DNA of 64,000 nt from Macrosoma leucophasiata (taxonomy: Eukaryota > Arthropoda > Insecta > Lepidoptera > Hedylidae), in NCBI GenBank assembly GCA_036365455.1, contig JAWQUS010000022.1, positions 744,001-808,000 on the forward strand, in the 5' to 3' direction. The notes below the pieces were generated by a model. It ran no database searches and was not told the origin of the DNA. It saw nothing but the letters and a program-made list of their open reading frames with translations. The stretch's first letter is position 1. The number at the start of each line of letters is the position of its first letter. The position numbers and the translations under genes are program-made. Shown here one piece after another: positions 8,601 to 37,900 of the stretch.

Positions 8601-11251
8601 CACATTGATGTTAAGTGATGACTGCAGCCTATAGACACCCAAAGACCAGAGGTCAAAATGCAGATGCGTTACCACTATTGAGGTCTAACTTGTTATGCCT
8701 CTGTACCGAAAATTACAGGGCCGTACATTACCACCTGACCGGAACACGATAGTGCTGAACACTACCATTTAGCGGCAAGTATATTAGGTAATGCGGTGGT
8801 GCCTACGCCCGCGAGCTCCGTCACTGGAGCTCTACCAGTAAATGGTTGTGTTGTCTTCAGATACAATTAAGTTTGTAACGCAGTTGATATTTTCCGTATA
8901 GCTGTATATTTTCTTGATATTGAATTCAGACGTGATGCTGGCAGTTACGCCTTCTGGCGGTTGCCATTAAAGAAAATAATCTTATGAATATGTGTCTTAC
9001 TGTGTCTTTACTGTCGCTTTTTCATTTCACCGACTTTCAAATCACGCTAAATAAGTTGTCACTTCAAAAGTAAGATATACCTTATGGGCTCTCAATATGA
9101 CGTCTTCGAAGTCCGTCGCATGGAACAGGTCGTTGATGGTGTTCCGCACTATATCATCTTTAGTTCGATTCAAACCGTCCACATGCACACGGTCGACGCG
9201 GGCCTGAAACAGAACCCTCCGGACACTCGGCTAATATTCCATACAAATGCTTATTCTGGTTACCTATTACACAGAAATCAATCAGTACACGCGCACACAG
9301 AAATGTAGCACATAGGGTTATGACCAAAACCAATCGTGAAATAAGTCGTCGAACTGACTACGTGAACAAATTAAATAAAAATGGACCGCTCGCCCGGGCG
9401 CTCGCAACCACACTGTTGAAGTTTATCCAACTGCCTCTCAAAGGGAGGGTGCCCTCACCCTCCCTTTGAGAGGCAGTTGGATTGGTGAGGCCGGGAAATC
9501 CGGGCGGGAGGTCGATGTGTCCATTCTATACGTAGTATCGTCGAGGGCGTAGGCACCACTGCATTTACTAATCTATCTGCCACCAAATGGTGGTGTTCAG
9601 CACTATAGTGTTCCGGTTAGATGGTAATGTATGGCCCGTCACAGAGACATTACAACTTGGGTCTCAGGGTATCCACATTTTGACTTCTGGTTTTTATGTA
9701 GATGTATACAGGCCGCAGTCATCACTTAACATCAATGTGAGGTGCATGCTTGTTTGCCACCTTGCTTTATAAAAAATAATAAAAACAAAAGGTTCACCAC
9801 TGTTTTTCTGGAGAGTTAAGTTATCCAATGAACAGTACATAATATCATAATTTTCCAGAGGATAGAAGTCTACTACAGACTACCACAATCTTTGTGTTAA
9901 CCGTGAGTTTGCATTGATGAAACATTCACATAAAAACATGTTAAAATGATAGGTTTGACAGCAGTGCGAACGCTAGCACCAACAAGACATTCATCGCAAT
10001 ACATACTTTATGCGACGAGTTGCGAAACAACATCATGTTTAATGTTTTTAGTGCAAACTAGGTGTTATAATAACCTGAATAACATGCTGCCACAACAATC
10101 TTTATTTTAATTTTAAAGTTAGGTAAGTAACTATAATTTTCACAGTTTTACGTCACTATTCTACACATACAATTCTACTTCAATTTTCATAATTATTCTT
10201 CTTCTTCTTCCTTTTGGATGACTGGCAACTACCAACTTTTTGAGGGTAATTTCATAATTATTGTATTTTTATATCCTACTAAGTGTCCCGGCAACTTCGT
10301 ATTGCCTCACAATGAAATAATGTGTCAAAGGTTTGATAGATACGGACTATATGTATGGAAAAAAGAAAATGGGGTTTTTACTATTTCCCTTAAATTTCTT
10401 CATATTTTCTTACCTTTTAAACCTACCCTGGACCTCCAAAATCATTCAAAACCAAAATTAGCCAAACCGATTCAGCCGTTCTCGAGTTTTAGCGAGACTA
10501 ACAAACAGCAATTGATTTTAAATATATAGATTTGCAAGACGCTTTCATATAAAATGAAAGTAGTTGTGACTTCAAACCTATTCAACATTTTTTTAATGTG
10601 TAGCTGTCGACTCGAAAATAGGACGTTATTCCTTTTAAAACTACATAAAAATTTAAATTATTTAATAATAAATCAAATGTACCTTGACTCCATTCAGGTT
10701 GATGGAGGGTTTGAGCTCGTCATCCATTCCGATCGGCTCGTCAAATTCGAACAGTCCGCCGCCCACAGAGCCCATGTCGCCGGCGCCATGCTCCGCCTGC
10801 AACATAATACCATGTACGTACATATTTTATAAATAACATTTTCAAAGAATCATGGCAGGCTGGAAGCATTCATCACTTAACATCAATGCGAGCTTCATGC
10901 TTGTTTTGCCACCTACCTAACATGAAAAACCATAGGAATCAGTTAATTTGTATTATAAATAATCAGATCATGATCAGATCGGTAGGTGCTGCATCTTCAT
11001 ACCAAGTTCCTTACGGGGTAGGTAGGGAATATATAATAGTGGCAAACACCTCGGCCTTTACAAGTTTCCCGTGCATCTCCTACATTCAAAGCAGATAGAG
11101 GTAGATAGACGTAGGTGTAAAACTTAATAATTGTATGAGATTTATGTTTAGTATTTTTGTTTTTTTAATGTTTTTCGTCATAAAAACATAACCTCACTCT
11201 GAAAATTTTAAGCCTATTTTAAATACTTACCTTAGCATGGACGGTACCCAT
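3222..11251 (-). CDS. Samm50: SAM50 sorting and assembly machinery component, 5' part of gene
   Basis: SAM50 is the Omp85-family barrel protein of the mitochondrial outer membrane that inserts beta-barrel precursors. Five exons join in frame on the minus strand: 11251-11231, 10796-10683, 9203-9081, 8301-8206 and 3306-3222 (146 codons plus one base). The start MGTVHAK is the conserved SAM50 N terminus. An acidic segment follows, then a POTRA-like region with VDRVHVDGLNRTKDDIV, then GCFRDIGVLIDVSSGPGS, then VTFQVKELSR with NEGNLVLG, which leads into the barrel. Metazoan SAM50 is about 460-470 residues, so the barrel exons must lie left of the window; none is found at 1-3200. Introns hold a solo LTR, a nested jockey-like LINE and SINE A copies. 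The gene is divergent from PUS10. Confidence 0.9.
3381..3902. mobile_element. Probable solo LTR
   Basis: The 522-bp unit begins TGTCGGAG and ends CTCCGACA, the TG...CA inverted ends of an LTR. A TATA-like attttataacc lies at about 3670 and an aataaa at about 3884 in plus orientation. The flanks are both tata-rich, so a 4-5 bp duplication is possible but unproven. No internal retroviral-type coding is attached. It lies in the SAM50 intron between exons 4 and 5. Confidence 0.5.
3950..4170 (+). repeat. Unclassified repeat-like block ending in a T-rich tract
   Basis: A stretch with aggccttgcctagtgcgg and a terminal aaataaacatattttc resembles an element 3' end carrying a polyadenylation signal. 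No coding sequence or second copy was confirmed in the window. The next 210 bases (4170-4380) show nothing I recognise. Confidence 0.3.
4385..4573 (+). mobile_element. LINE C, 3' end
   Basis: Encodes the family C tail (YHDQIGRVLSDGGVKS, RRACMKRMMKVDEAREV, WRSTLSAYPIRNLA) and ends cgtgaagataca. It is truncated at the 5' end. The 220 bases after it hold nothing I can assign. Confidence 0.7.
4797..4990 (-). mobile_element. LINE T 3' end with (GAAA)n tail
   Basis: On the minus strand it reads taaagatctattcgaaat, an A/T-rich segment, then four to five TTTC units. The same end lies directly upstream of SLC37 exon 3 at 45510-45574. Confidence 0.6.
5338..5392. repeat. (TG)n microsatellite
   Basis: A run of about 15 TG units with imperfect tgtgtgcatg continuation, within TG/GA-rich sequence (5240-5400) that shows no gene. 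Confidence 0.9.
5560..5613. repeat. (TA)n microsatellite
   Basis: About 25 TA units bracketed by tatca and tgata. It adjoins a minus-strand LINE T fragment at 5608-5690 (acctagagtgaataacaa). Confidence 0.9.
5694..5797. mobile_element. Helitron-like J fragment
   Basis: Starts ctagctgacccggcaaact and continues gtgtcaaaggtttgatagat, as in the full copies at 10277, 49443 and 62222. It is cut at 5797 by the LINE that follows. Confidence 0.6.
6309..6384 (-). other. tRNA-like unit, antisense arm of element E
   Basis: The minus strand folds as a tRNA: acceptor ggcttca/tgaagtc, D arm agctc...gagc, T arm gcgag-ttcgagt-ctcgc. The anticodon stem has a mismatch (gattccc). I treat it as part of a repeat, not a working tRNA gene. 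Confidence 0.6.
6567..6642 (+). other. tRNA-like unit, sense arm of element E
   Basis: The 76-nt unit has acceptor, D, anticodon and T arms of tRNA size. The anticodon loop ctagatt would give AGA, but the long variable arm of a serine tRNA is missing; the D region (tagctca...gagagc in other copies) resembles tRNA-Phe. Internal A and B boxes are readable, so Pol III transcription is possible. Confidence 0.55.
7146..7619. mobile_element. MITE F
   Basis: Terminal inverted repeats AAAGGAGATGTTGC and GCAACATCTCCTTT bound 474 bp with no coding. Internal segments (ccgccatattcgccatgtt, tgatattgtgtacaatac) are shared with the copies at 21669, 23778 and 28650. It splits the LINE 3' UTR from its ORF. 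The flanks give at most a TA-type duplication. Confidence 0.75.
7913..8030. mobile_element. Helitron-like J internal fragment
   Basis: Shares cccttcaatttcttcatat and ccaaaaatcattcagaac with the J copies at 10277 and 49443. A further 45-bp stretch with agcacccgttcacgagtat recurs at 55496-55545. Neither terminus is present. The 8040-8205 stretch shows nothing further that I recognise. Confidence 0.45.
8206..8301 (-). CDS. Samm50: SAM50 exon 4
   Basis: Encodes 32 residues, VRRALDSMGCFRDIGVLI then DVSSGPGSTPEGLE. The acceptor is ggtacacag and the donor GTCAGT, phase 0 both ends. It matches the POTRA core of SAM50. Confidence 0.9.
8559..8838 (-). mobile_element. SINE A
   Basis: Minus-polarity copy; T run at left (A tail), head ggagctctaccagta at right, slightly shortened. 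It lies in the SAM50 intron between exons 3 and 4. The remaining intron bases 8839-9080 show no feature. Confidence 0.8.
9081..9203 (-). CDS. Samm50: SAM50 exon 3
   Basis: Encodes 41 residues, ARVDRVHVDGLNRTKDDI then VRNTINDLFHATDFEDVI and LRAHK. The acceptor is ctgtttcag and the donor GTATAT. The DGLxRTKDDI motif is the conserved start of the SAM50 POTRA domain. Confidence 0.92.
9312..9552 (-). mobile_element. Element I copy with internal palindrome
   Basis: The reverse complement shares both ends with the copy at 15229: ctacgtatagaatggacac and the ggtcataaccct segment. A perfect 25-bp inverted repeat with a 4-nt loop lies at 9427-9480 (arm begins ccaactgcctctcaaagg). Confidence 0.55.
9546..9780 (+). 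mobile_element. SINE A, diverged
   Basis: From ggcgtaggcaccac to tgcttgtttgccac and an A-rich end; the first ~35 bp of the head is lost. It abuts the element I copy. 9787-10276 has nothing I can assign. Confidence 0.7.
10277..10530. mobile_element. Helitron-like J element
   Basis: Contains the whole J core (ggcaacttcgtattgcctc, gtttgatagatacggact, gccgttctcgagttttagc) and ends in atatatagat. The copies at 49443 and 62222 have A|TC...CTAG|T termini without duplication. Confidence 0.6.
10683..10796 (-). CDS. Samm50: SAM50 exon 2
   Basis: Encodes 38 residues, AEHGAGDMGSVGGGLFEF then DEPIGMDDELKPSINLNG and VK. The acceptor is gttgcag and the donor GTACAT, phase 0. It is the poorly conserved acidic segment between the SAM50 N terminus and the POTRA domain. 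Confidence 0.88.
10868..10929 (+). mobile_element. SINE A 3' fragment
   Basis: Only the end is left: tcatcacttaacatcaatg, then gcttgttttgccacc and an A-rich terminus. Confidence 0.6.
11231..11251 (-). CDS. Samm50: SAM50 exon 1, start of translation
   Basis: Encodes MGTVHAK and is followed by GTAAGT. MGTVHA is the N terminus known for animal SAM50, which fixes this start. Confidence 0.85.
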
Positions 11252-11883
11252 TTTTTGTGTTCACGTAAATTGTTATTGTTGAATTTAGTATTGATGAGGT
11301 AATTAATAAATTTAGAATTTTTATTTTGAATTACATAAATACACAGATTTGACGGCGAACATGACATTACTTTTTTATTAATGATAACATTGAATATATA
11401 AAAGGGTAGCAGGTATTTTTATGGTTTGTTTTAAACTGAATTGATATTAAGAAATCAAAAGGCAATACAGTAATTTTGTCATTTAATAAATGTTCAATAG
11501 TTTTAAATATTTTAAACATAAATATGATTACCAATCAGCTGATTTATTTTTCCACAGGCAATCCTTCTCATAATCATGTTCCATTATACGCAGAGAACAA
11601 ATAAAGACAAAATTAAATAAATTGTCCTAAACTTATGAATACAAGTAATACGAGTACCTATTATTAAAAAAATAGTACATATCTCTGTATAATCTCTGTT
11701 TAATTCACTTTAAATATTTTTATTAGAAAACATTTCGTTTTATAAAAGGCCTTACGTTAATTTCTTGCACTTGCAGAAAATCAATCAAAGTTGTCAAACA
11801 AAAAACAAACACTTTAAAAAAAAGTGGCACGGGGTATAGCGCACATGTAAATATTGCGATATTTTATTAAATCTTCTTTAAAT
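11252..11883. promoter_or_regulatory. Shared divergent promoter region, SAM50 / PUS10
   Basis: The 632 bp between the two start codons is AT-rich, has no SINE or LINE that I recognise, and holds no convincing TATA box at either end. Two housekeeping genes head to head across a short repeat-poor gap suggest a bidirectional promoter; this is inference. Confidence 0.5.
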
Positions 11884-31325
<19,442 letters not shown>

Positions 31326-31334
31326 ATATTGTTA

Positions 31335-31340
31335 AATAAA
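31335..31340 (+). terminator. PUS10 poly(A) signal
   Basis: aataaa ten bases after the stop codon, followed by a T-rich stretch. A very short 3' UTR is implied. Confidence 0.7.
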
Positions 31341-31489
31341 TATTTTTATAAGACCTAATGGTGTTTTTCTTTCAAACAGACAATTTTTTCTGTCAAAAAA
31401 ACTGACAAGATAAGTATAGGTAGTAAGTTGCCTTCTGAATTGAGACGCAATCAAGACGCAATTTCATGTTTTCTTTCTCATAATGTCCG

Positions 31490-31656
31490 TTTCACATAAC
31501 GTCCTTTTCTCGTGACGTCCTTGTCTCGTGACTGCCTTGTGACGTCCTTTTCTCGTGACGTCCTTTTCTCGTGACGACCTTTTCTCGTGACGTCCTTTTC
31601 TCGTGACGCCCTCTTCTCGTGAATTCCTTTTCTAGTGACGGTCTTTTCTCGTGAAG
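31490..31656. repeat. 17-bp minisatellite
   Basis: About nine imperfect copies of tccttttctcgtgacg, just beyond the PUS10 3' end. Each unit holds a TGACG core. Confidence 0.85.
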
Positions 31657-31676
31657 GTACATAATAATACCGGACT

Positions 31677-31820
31677 AATAGGACCGACGGCTTAACGTGC
31701 CCTCCGAAGCACGGAAACGCACGCCACTAGCGGTCACTCATCACACACCCGACCGCGCCCGTAATGCTTAACCGAGTAGATCGCTTACGATCTACACCAG
31801 CCGCTGGGCCATGCGCGCGA
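31677..31820 (-). mobile_element. SINE B head half
   Basis: Holds the 5S-like head (reverse of cggttaagcattacgggcg and tgagtgaccgctag) and the terminus gcgcgcatggcccagcgg. The minus-strand gene's poly(A) signal is 27 bp to the right. Confidence 0.72.
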
Positions 31821-31846
31821 AATGAAAAAAACTTTTAAGGACATGT

Positions 31847-31852
31847 TTTATT
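31847..31852 (-). terminator. Possible poly(A) signal of the minus-strand gene
   Basis: aataaa on the minus strand, about 40 bases after the TGA at 31892-31894, in the arrangement expected for a terminal exon. Confidence 0.35.
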
Positions 31853-31891
31853 TAATGTTAGCATCTTCGATTTCATTCTCCAATCATGCCA

Positions 31892-31981
31892 CTGCAGGTG
31901 GTGAAGTTTGGGGTGGCAAGTTGCCGGTGGTTGATGAATCCCCGACAGCAGTGGAGTTTGATCCACCCGTTGTTATGGGTG
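31892..31981 (-). CDS. Candidate last exon of the unrecognised minus-strand gene
   Basis: After acceptor gttaaattctatag an open frame PITTGGSNSTAVGDSSTT then GNLPPQTSPPAVA ends in TGA, followed by an aataaa. Ser/Thr/Pro-rich. Its phase does not agree with the weak donor after exon 36020-36174, so another exon or donor is needed; a second frame is also open to a nearby stop. The plus strand also has an ORF here, but without gene support. Confidence 0.3.
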
Positions 31982-34900
31982 CTATAGAATTTAACAAAGA
32001 TATTATTTAAAAAAGTTAAAACGATAGTTAAACACGATGTGATATCGTGTTTATGTTATCGTGATATGTAGGTGGTAACCTTAGACCTCAAAAGTGGTAA
32101 CCCATCTGCATTTTGACCTTTGTGTCTATTATAGTCTGCAGTCATCACTTAACATCAATGTGAACTGCATGCTTGTTTGCCACTATCATAACGTAAAAAA
32201 ACTGCCGCGTGATACTACTACAAGCGTGGTACCTAATTATGTATACATAACATAAAAATCCCAAGACTTTTGTCCAGCAGTGGGTGTCTTTCGGCTGAAA
32301 TGACGTGGGGTATTATACCTGAAAATTACTGGTTTGAGTATAATAATAATGGCAACCCATTATAAGGCCCACTTCTGGGCATGAGTCTCTCCCCTTTTTG
32401 GGGGGAGGCCTGGAGCTTAGTCCACCACGCTGCTCCAATGCGGATTGGTGGAGATAGGGTTAGTGGCCAACCCGCTGTCGGATGTTTTCAAACCGGTCAT
32501 AATGCGTCCGACACGGTTTAACGACTGCTATCTATCGATAGCAACCGGGACCGAAGGCTTAACGTGCCCTCCGAAGCACTGAAAACTGGTTTGAGTCCTG
32601 TAAATTCTTCTTTTGACGCGATTGGAAAAATAATATGAGAGTATGATTTGTACGATGCGCGCGCATACCGACAGATAAAAGGGACAGTCTGAATTTAGTT
32701 GCTAAACAGATAAAAGCAACAGTCAGTAAGTTAGTTGCAATTTTATTTCGTCGTTTTGTTTTATTTCTGGTATACTGAATTGTTACGCTAAAGAAGTAGG
32801 TATAACTTCTAAATATTGCACATCGAGCCTAAGAAGGAGTTTCCGGCATAGTTCGGGTCTGTAGAAGGTTATCTCTTTCGCACCGTATCTATTTGATGTT
32901 TGTCGATCATTTTGATCAAGTTTTGACCAATACCGGACTGTCAGTGCTAACGTAGACAGTGTGCTACAGAGATAACGCTCAAGGAAGTCGAAACGAGCCG
33001 ATCGTCTCTTTCGCAGGCTCGATGTGCAATATTTATTGTTGAATACTGTACACATACAATTTTTTTTCCTACCTATTAAATTTTTCATTTCCTAGCTAAT
33101 ACTTAAGGTATATACATAAGGTATAATATGTGAAATTTACCTGATGAACTTGAATTCTTGTTACTTTCAGTTGACTTTAAACTCCAACCCCTAAATGAAA
33201 TAAATATAATTAAACAATTATTATTTTAACTCTACACCTGTATTCCTCTAAGCAGTAGGCAGATCTAAATGCATACATGCGAACACCCCACGATTCGCCG
33301 GCTACGTTTTGACTCATGTAACAGGTGGCGAGCCTATTGAGTGACAACTCTGGGTGCAATTACAAACTCCGAGGGCGAAGATCAAGAATCACCACAGATA
33401 AAGATTTGCATCTTCTTTCCCGATTCTGCGATTGAACCAAAGACAACATCATAGCAGTATGGCCTGCTACCTCTTAACTACGGAAACAGTTAAATTCCAA
33501 CTAACTATCTGCCGCCAAGTAGCAGTGTTGAGTACTATCGTGTTCCAGACGGATGTAGGCCCCATTGCCTACTACTAGAAGAGAATTCTTTCAATTCCTC
33601 TATCAATCAACAGTGGCTCAAACTATATTATTCCATTAAGGTAGTACGTGTAACGCAGGATGAGGGAAAACCCGCGCCCACTCGGATCTCAAGTCCAATC
33701 GCTCTAGACCAGTAATTCCCAAAGTGGTCTATATCGACCCCTGGGGGTCTATGACAACGTAAAAGGGGTCGGCGCCAGCGAAAAAAAAATTTGGGGGTCT
33801 ATGAAATGAAAATGGGGGTCCACGATAATGGATCTCAACACATACACTGATAGTACCAATTTACTTACATCATACCAGTGATTCCCAAAGTGGTCCATGG
33901 GAGACTCGATGGGGGTCTACGTAGGCGTGAATAAATAATATGGGAATGTGATATAAATGTAGCAAGGACGGGGGTCCACAGAAACCAGAAAAAATTGTAA
34001 AGGGTCTACAAGAAAAAATAGTTTGGGAACCTCTGCTCTAGACCAATGAGTATACAATTCTCTAGACCGCTTTACGATATATATGAACTGAAATGTTTGT
34101 TGTATTGGTTGCTTAACTAGCATTGTTGGCAATAGATGTCGATACTGCCACCCCAAGGCAATGCAATAAATGTGCAGAAAAAATTCGACAGTCGGGTGTG
34201 GATTTCGGTAGCTCAGTTGGGAGAGCGGCTGGACTGGAGTGGTCGCGGGTTCAAGTCCCGCCTGAAGTCAAATTTTCCTTTTCTTTTTTTTTTTAATATT
34301 TCATTCGCATGTGTGTGCGAGAAATCCAATAAAATAGAATGAATACTTACACAGTCTGTTTGGATGTCGGTATATATCTTGCTGCTTGCGCTCTGGTTTC
34401 TAATATGTTTCTGTAGATCATAAACAATCTCATATGATCATATATGTAAATGATCTTAATGAACTTTATTTTATTTAAATTTTAGTTCTAATAATAATAT
34501 TTGTATCAAATCTAAGGTTTTGATCTGTATCTTAATCTGACGCGCTCGAGACTAAGCAGTGGTGAATTTACCAGCAGGTTGAGCAGGCTGGAGCCTAGGG
34601 CGGCAAATTTTAAGGGGCGGCAGAATAAGTTCATAATTTTTTTATTTCTATTTACAAAATTACTGTTAAAATTATCAAGGCTCAGACTATAGCTCCCAAT
34701 GATAACCTAACCTAACCATAGAAAAAAAGTTGCTTATATCAACATCAGGATAATGAAGCATAAAACATAAAGTTGAAATTTTATTGATAGAAAATATACT
34801 TTTGATATGATTGTAAACTACGATATCAAAATAAAGGGGCGGCAATAATAATAGCCTACCTGCAGCAAATTTGTAAATCCGCCACTGAGACTAAGTGATG

Positions 34901-37900
34901 TATACTTTGTGTTAACTTTTGTCAGAGAATGTGTAATAATCTTCTGTGGTGTGTTTTTTTTTTAGGGTTAAGGAAAAAAGGAACCCTTATAGGATCACTC
35001 GTGCGTCTGTCTGTCTGTCCGTCTGTCACAGCCAATTTGCTCCGAAACTACTCGACCGATTGAGTTTAAATTTGATGAATATATGTAAATTGGTGACCCA
35101 AAGATGAACACGTCAAGTAAATTTTTAACAGGGGGGCACTTTCGGGGGGTAAATCAGATTTTTTTTTTATCGTAAACTGTTCCGTGTGACATATCAAATG
35201 AAAGAGGTTGTTGTCAGCATCTCAGATATATATATATATATTTTTTAATAATTTTTGCATAAACAAAATTGAAGTTATTTAAGAAAAACGACGAAAATTG
35301 ACCATTCCTCCCCCCCACCCTATCTCCGAAACTACTGAACTTAAAATTTTGAAAAAAATGTGGAAAATAGTTCTTTGCCTATAGATTACTGGAAAATCTA
35401 TAAGAAGTTTGAGTATTCATATTAAATGGAAAATTCTTAATAATATAACCCCGCCTGCCGGTATCACCATAACCGCTATGTCCCTGCATTTTAAATCTGT
35501 AATATTTTCGAGAATATTTATTTAAATTATGGAACCCTCACCACGCGAGTCGACCTCGCACTTGTCCGGTTTTTTTTTCTCTCATGTTCACAAAATGATT
35601 TTGTATTTTCTACACCGCTGCTCTAAAATGTTCCATCCTCTTATCTGCAAATCGTCCCACCACAGGACGATGTTTACTTTTAATTTGTGGACAACAAGAC
35701 TGATAACCAACGCTCCTTGTAAAATGATGTACCGAGTAATAATTACTCAAATCAATTTAAAAAAGACTTGTCGGGAAAGACTTCTTGTCTTTGTCGAGGC
35801 CCAGGAAGACCAAGACTGACCTACCATGACCAAATAGGTCGAATTCTGTCTGATGGTGCGGTCAAAAGTCTTAGGAATCGGCGTGCATGTATGAAGAGAA
35901 TGATGAAGGTAGATGAGGCACGAGAGGTATGTCAGGACCGACCGGGATATCTGGTGCTCTACACCCTCTGCCTACCCCGTTAAGGACATGGCGTGAAGAT
36001 ACATAATAATAAAAAAAACCTTAACAATCCGACAGTAATCATGGCACTAGGCAGGCGAGCTTCCACGGGGTTGGAAACCACGATGACGGAGTCCTCATAC
36101 ACAAGTGATGCAGTAGACTCTTCGTCATAGTCTAGAACTGGCGGCATGTCGTAATAGATGTCGTTGATACCATACTGGAAATAATCCAGTGGATTACTGA
36201 TTGCAGATCTCCAGTGGCGAAGCACGAGGCTGTAGGCAAGTAGGCACTACCAATTAGGTAGGTTCGTCAGTAATACCGGATTCATCATCATCATATCAGC
36301 CGTAAAATGTTTACTGATGGCCCAAAGCCTCCCCATATGGCAAAATCGCCACGTTTGACATGCGGATTGGCGATCGTAGTAGCGGTAGTTTTATCGCAGG
36401 ACGCTGCTGCCTATCTTGCGTTATTGCACTACTTCCACCCCGATTTCCGAAAGCCAAAACCTTGGGCTCCGTAGAAGGTTCACTGGGGTTACACGTTCAG
36501 TCCGAGAGTAAAAAATAAAATAAAAAATTGTAGCGTCCACTGCATAAAGCGCTACCTAGTGGAACATTGAAGAAACAAAAGTACTTTTCTAGTACGGAAG
36601 ATGGCGTATGACCGAGTTGCATCGCACATACGAAGTTTCCGCAAGAGTTGCCTTTTAAACAACATTCCTACGTAAATCGTTGGACCGCAGCCCGCTCGCC
36701 AGGCGCTATCATTTCGCCTGATCTTCCCTTTTCGTCGGAGAAACATGACAGCCGTTCCTCTACACCGTTCCACATTCATAGTAAAAACTTATACACTCAT
36801 AACATAGAGCAACACGGGCTACTGGCCGCGGTGGACTGGAGGGGAGTAGACATAATTAGGCTTTCCCCTCTGTCAAAGTACAAGCACAAGTGTCCCTGTG
36901 CCTGCCGCCGAGATGTTTAAATGTGTGCGTGAACTTGTTTATGTATTTTGTTAAAGTCAACGTAATAGACGATTTCAGTTTCGTTGTAATAGACGATCTC
37001 TGTTGTGTGCGGGTGTGTGTCACACAAATTTCCCCCCGCAGTAAATGACAGACTGTTTTGCATCGGTAATAAATGCTACGGATACTACGCTCCGATCGGC
37101 CGGTGGTCGTGTTGCTCTATGACTCTTATCTACATTTAATAACGACATTGCTTAAAAACTTATAAGTACATTTCAAACACAGTGCGTTGGTGCTGACACA
37201 CACACATACAGTTTATCGAATTTGGTATATTATAAGGCGACAATTAAGCAGCAAAGAAGTAAGTAGGAAGTAAAGCCTTCGTTGTTAAAAAAATCGTTGG
37301 CCATGATATAATTTTAAAATCATTATAGTCGTTCAATGCTATATTAACCGTTCTGCTTGACAGTGCTTTTTTTAGTTCTTAGCTCAACCGTGATTGTTTC
37401 CTTATGTTGTTGTTCTTCAAAATTTCGTCACAAGACAATGTCGTGACTCTGAGCTACACCTACGGAGTAGTACGGATTTGAGACACCTAACTCTATCGAG
37501 TGTTGACTTAGCAGTGATGATGAATAATTTCCTCCAGACTAAATTTCGACCACGGAGTTTCACTCGTGGTAGAGCTCCAGTGACGGAGCTCGCGGGCGTA
37601 GGCACCACCGCATTACCTAATTGCAGTAAATGGTAGTGTTCAGCACTATCGTGTTCCGGTCAGGTGGTAATGTATGGCCTCGTAATTTCCGGCACAGAGG
37701 AATAACACCTTAGGCCTCAGGAGTGGTAACGCATCTGCATTTTGACCTTGGTCTTTGTGTGGGCATCTATAGGCTGTAGTCATCACTTAACATCAATGTG
37801 AACTGCGTGCTTGTTTGCCACTTCCATTACATAAAAAAGGGGCATGCAGTGCACAAGTGTACTTATGCTCGAACAGACGCACTCCCTATTCGCTCACTCT

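Noticed and set aside
31490..31656. CRISPR-like spaced repeat
   Set aside because: Units are contiguous and imperfect with no unique spacers, and the genome is an insect's. The array at 60301 is likewise a minisatellite.
31822..32010. Plus-strand 62-residue ORF resembling a secreted peptide
   Set aside because: No splice or promoter support. The minus strand has a better case (acceptor, stop, aataaa), and the left neighbour is a SINE B.
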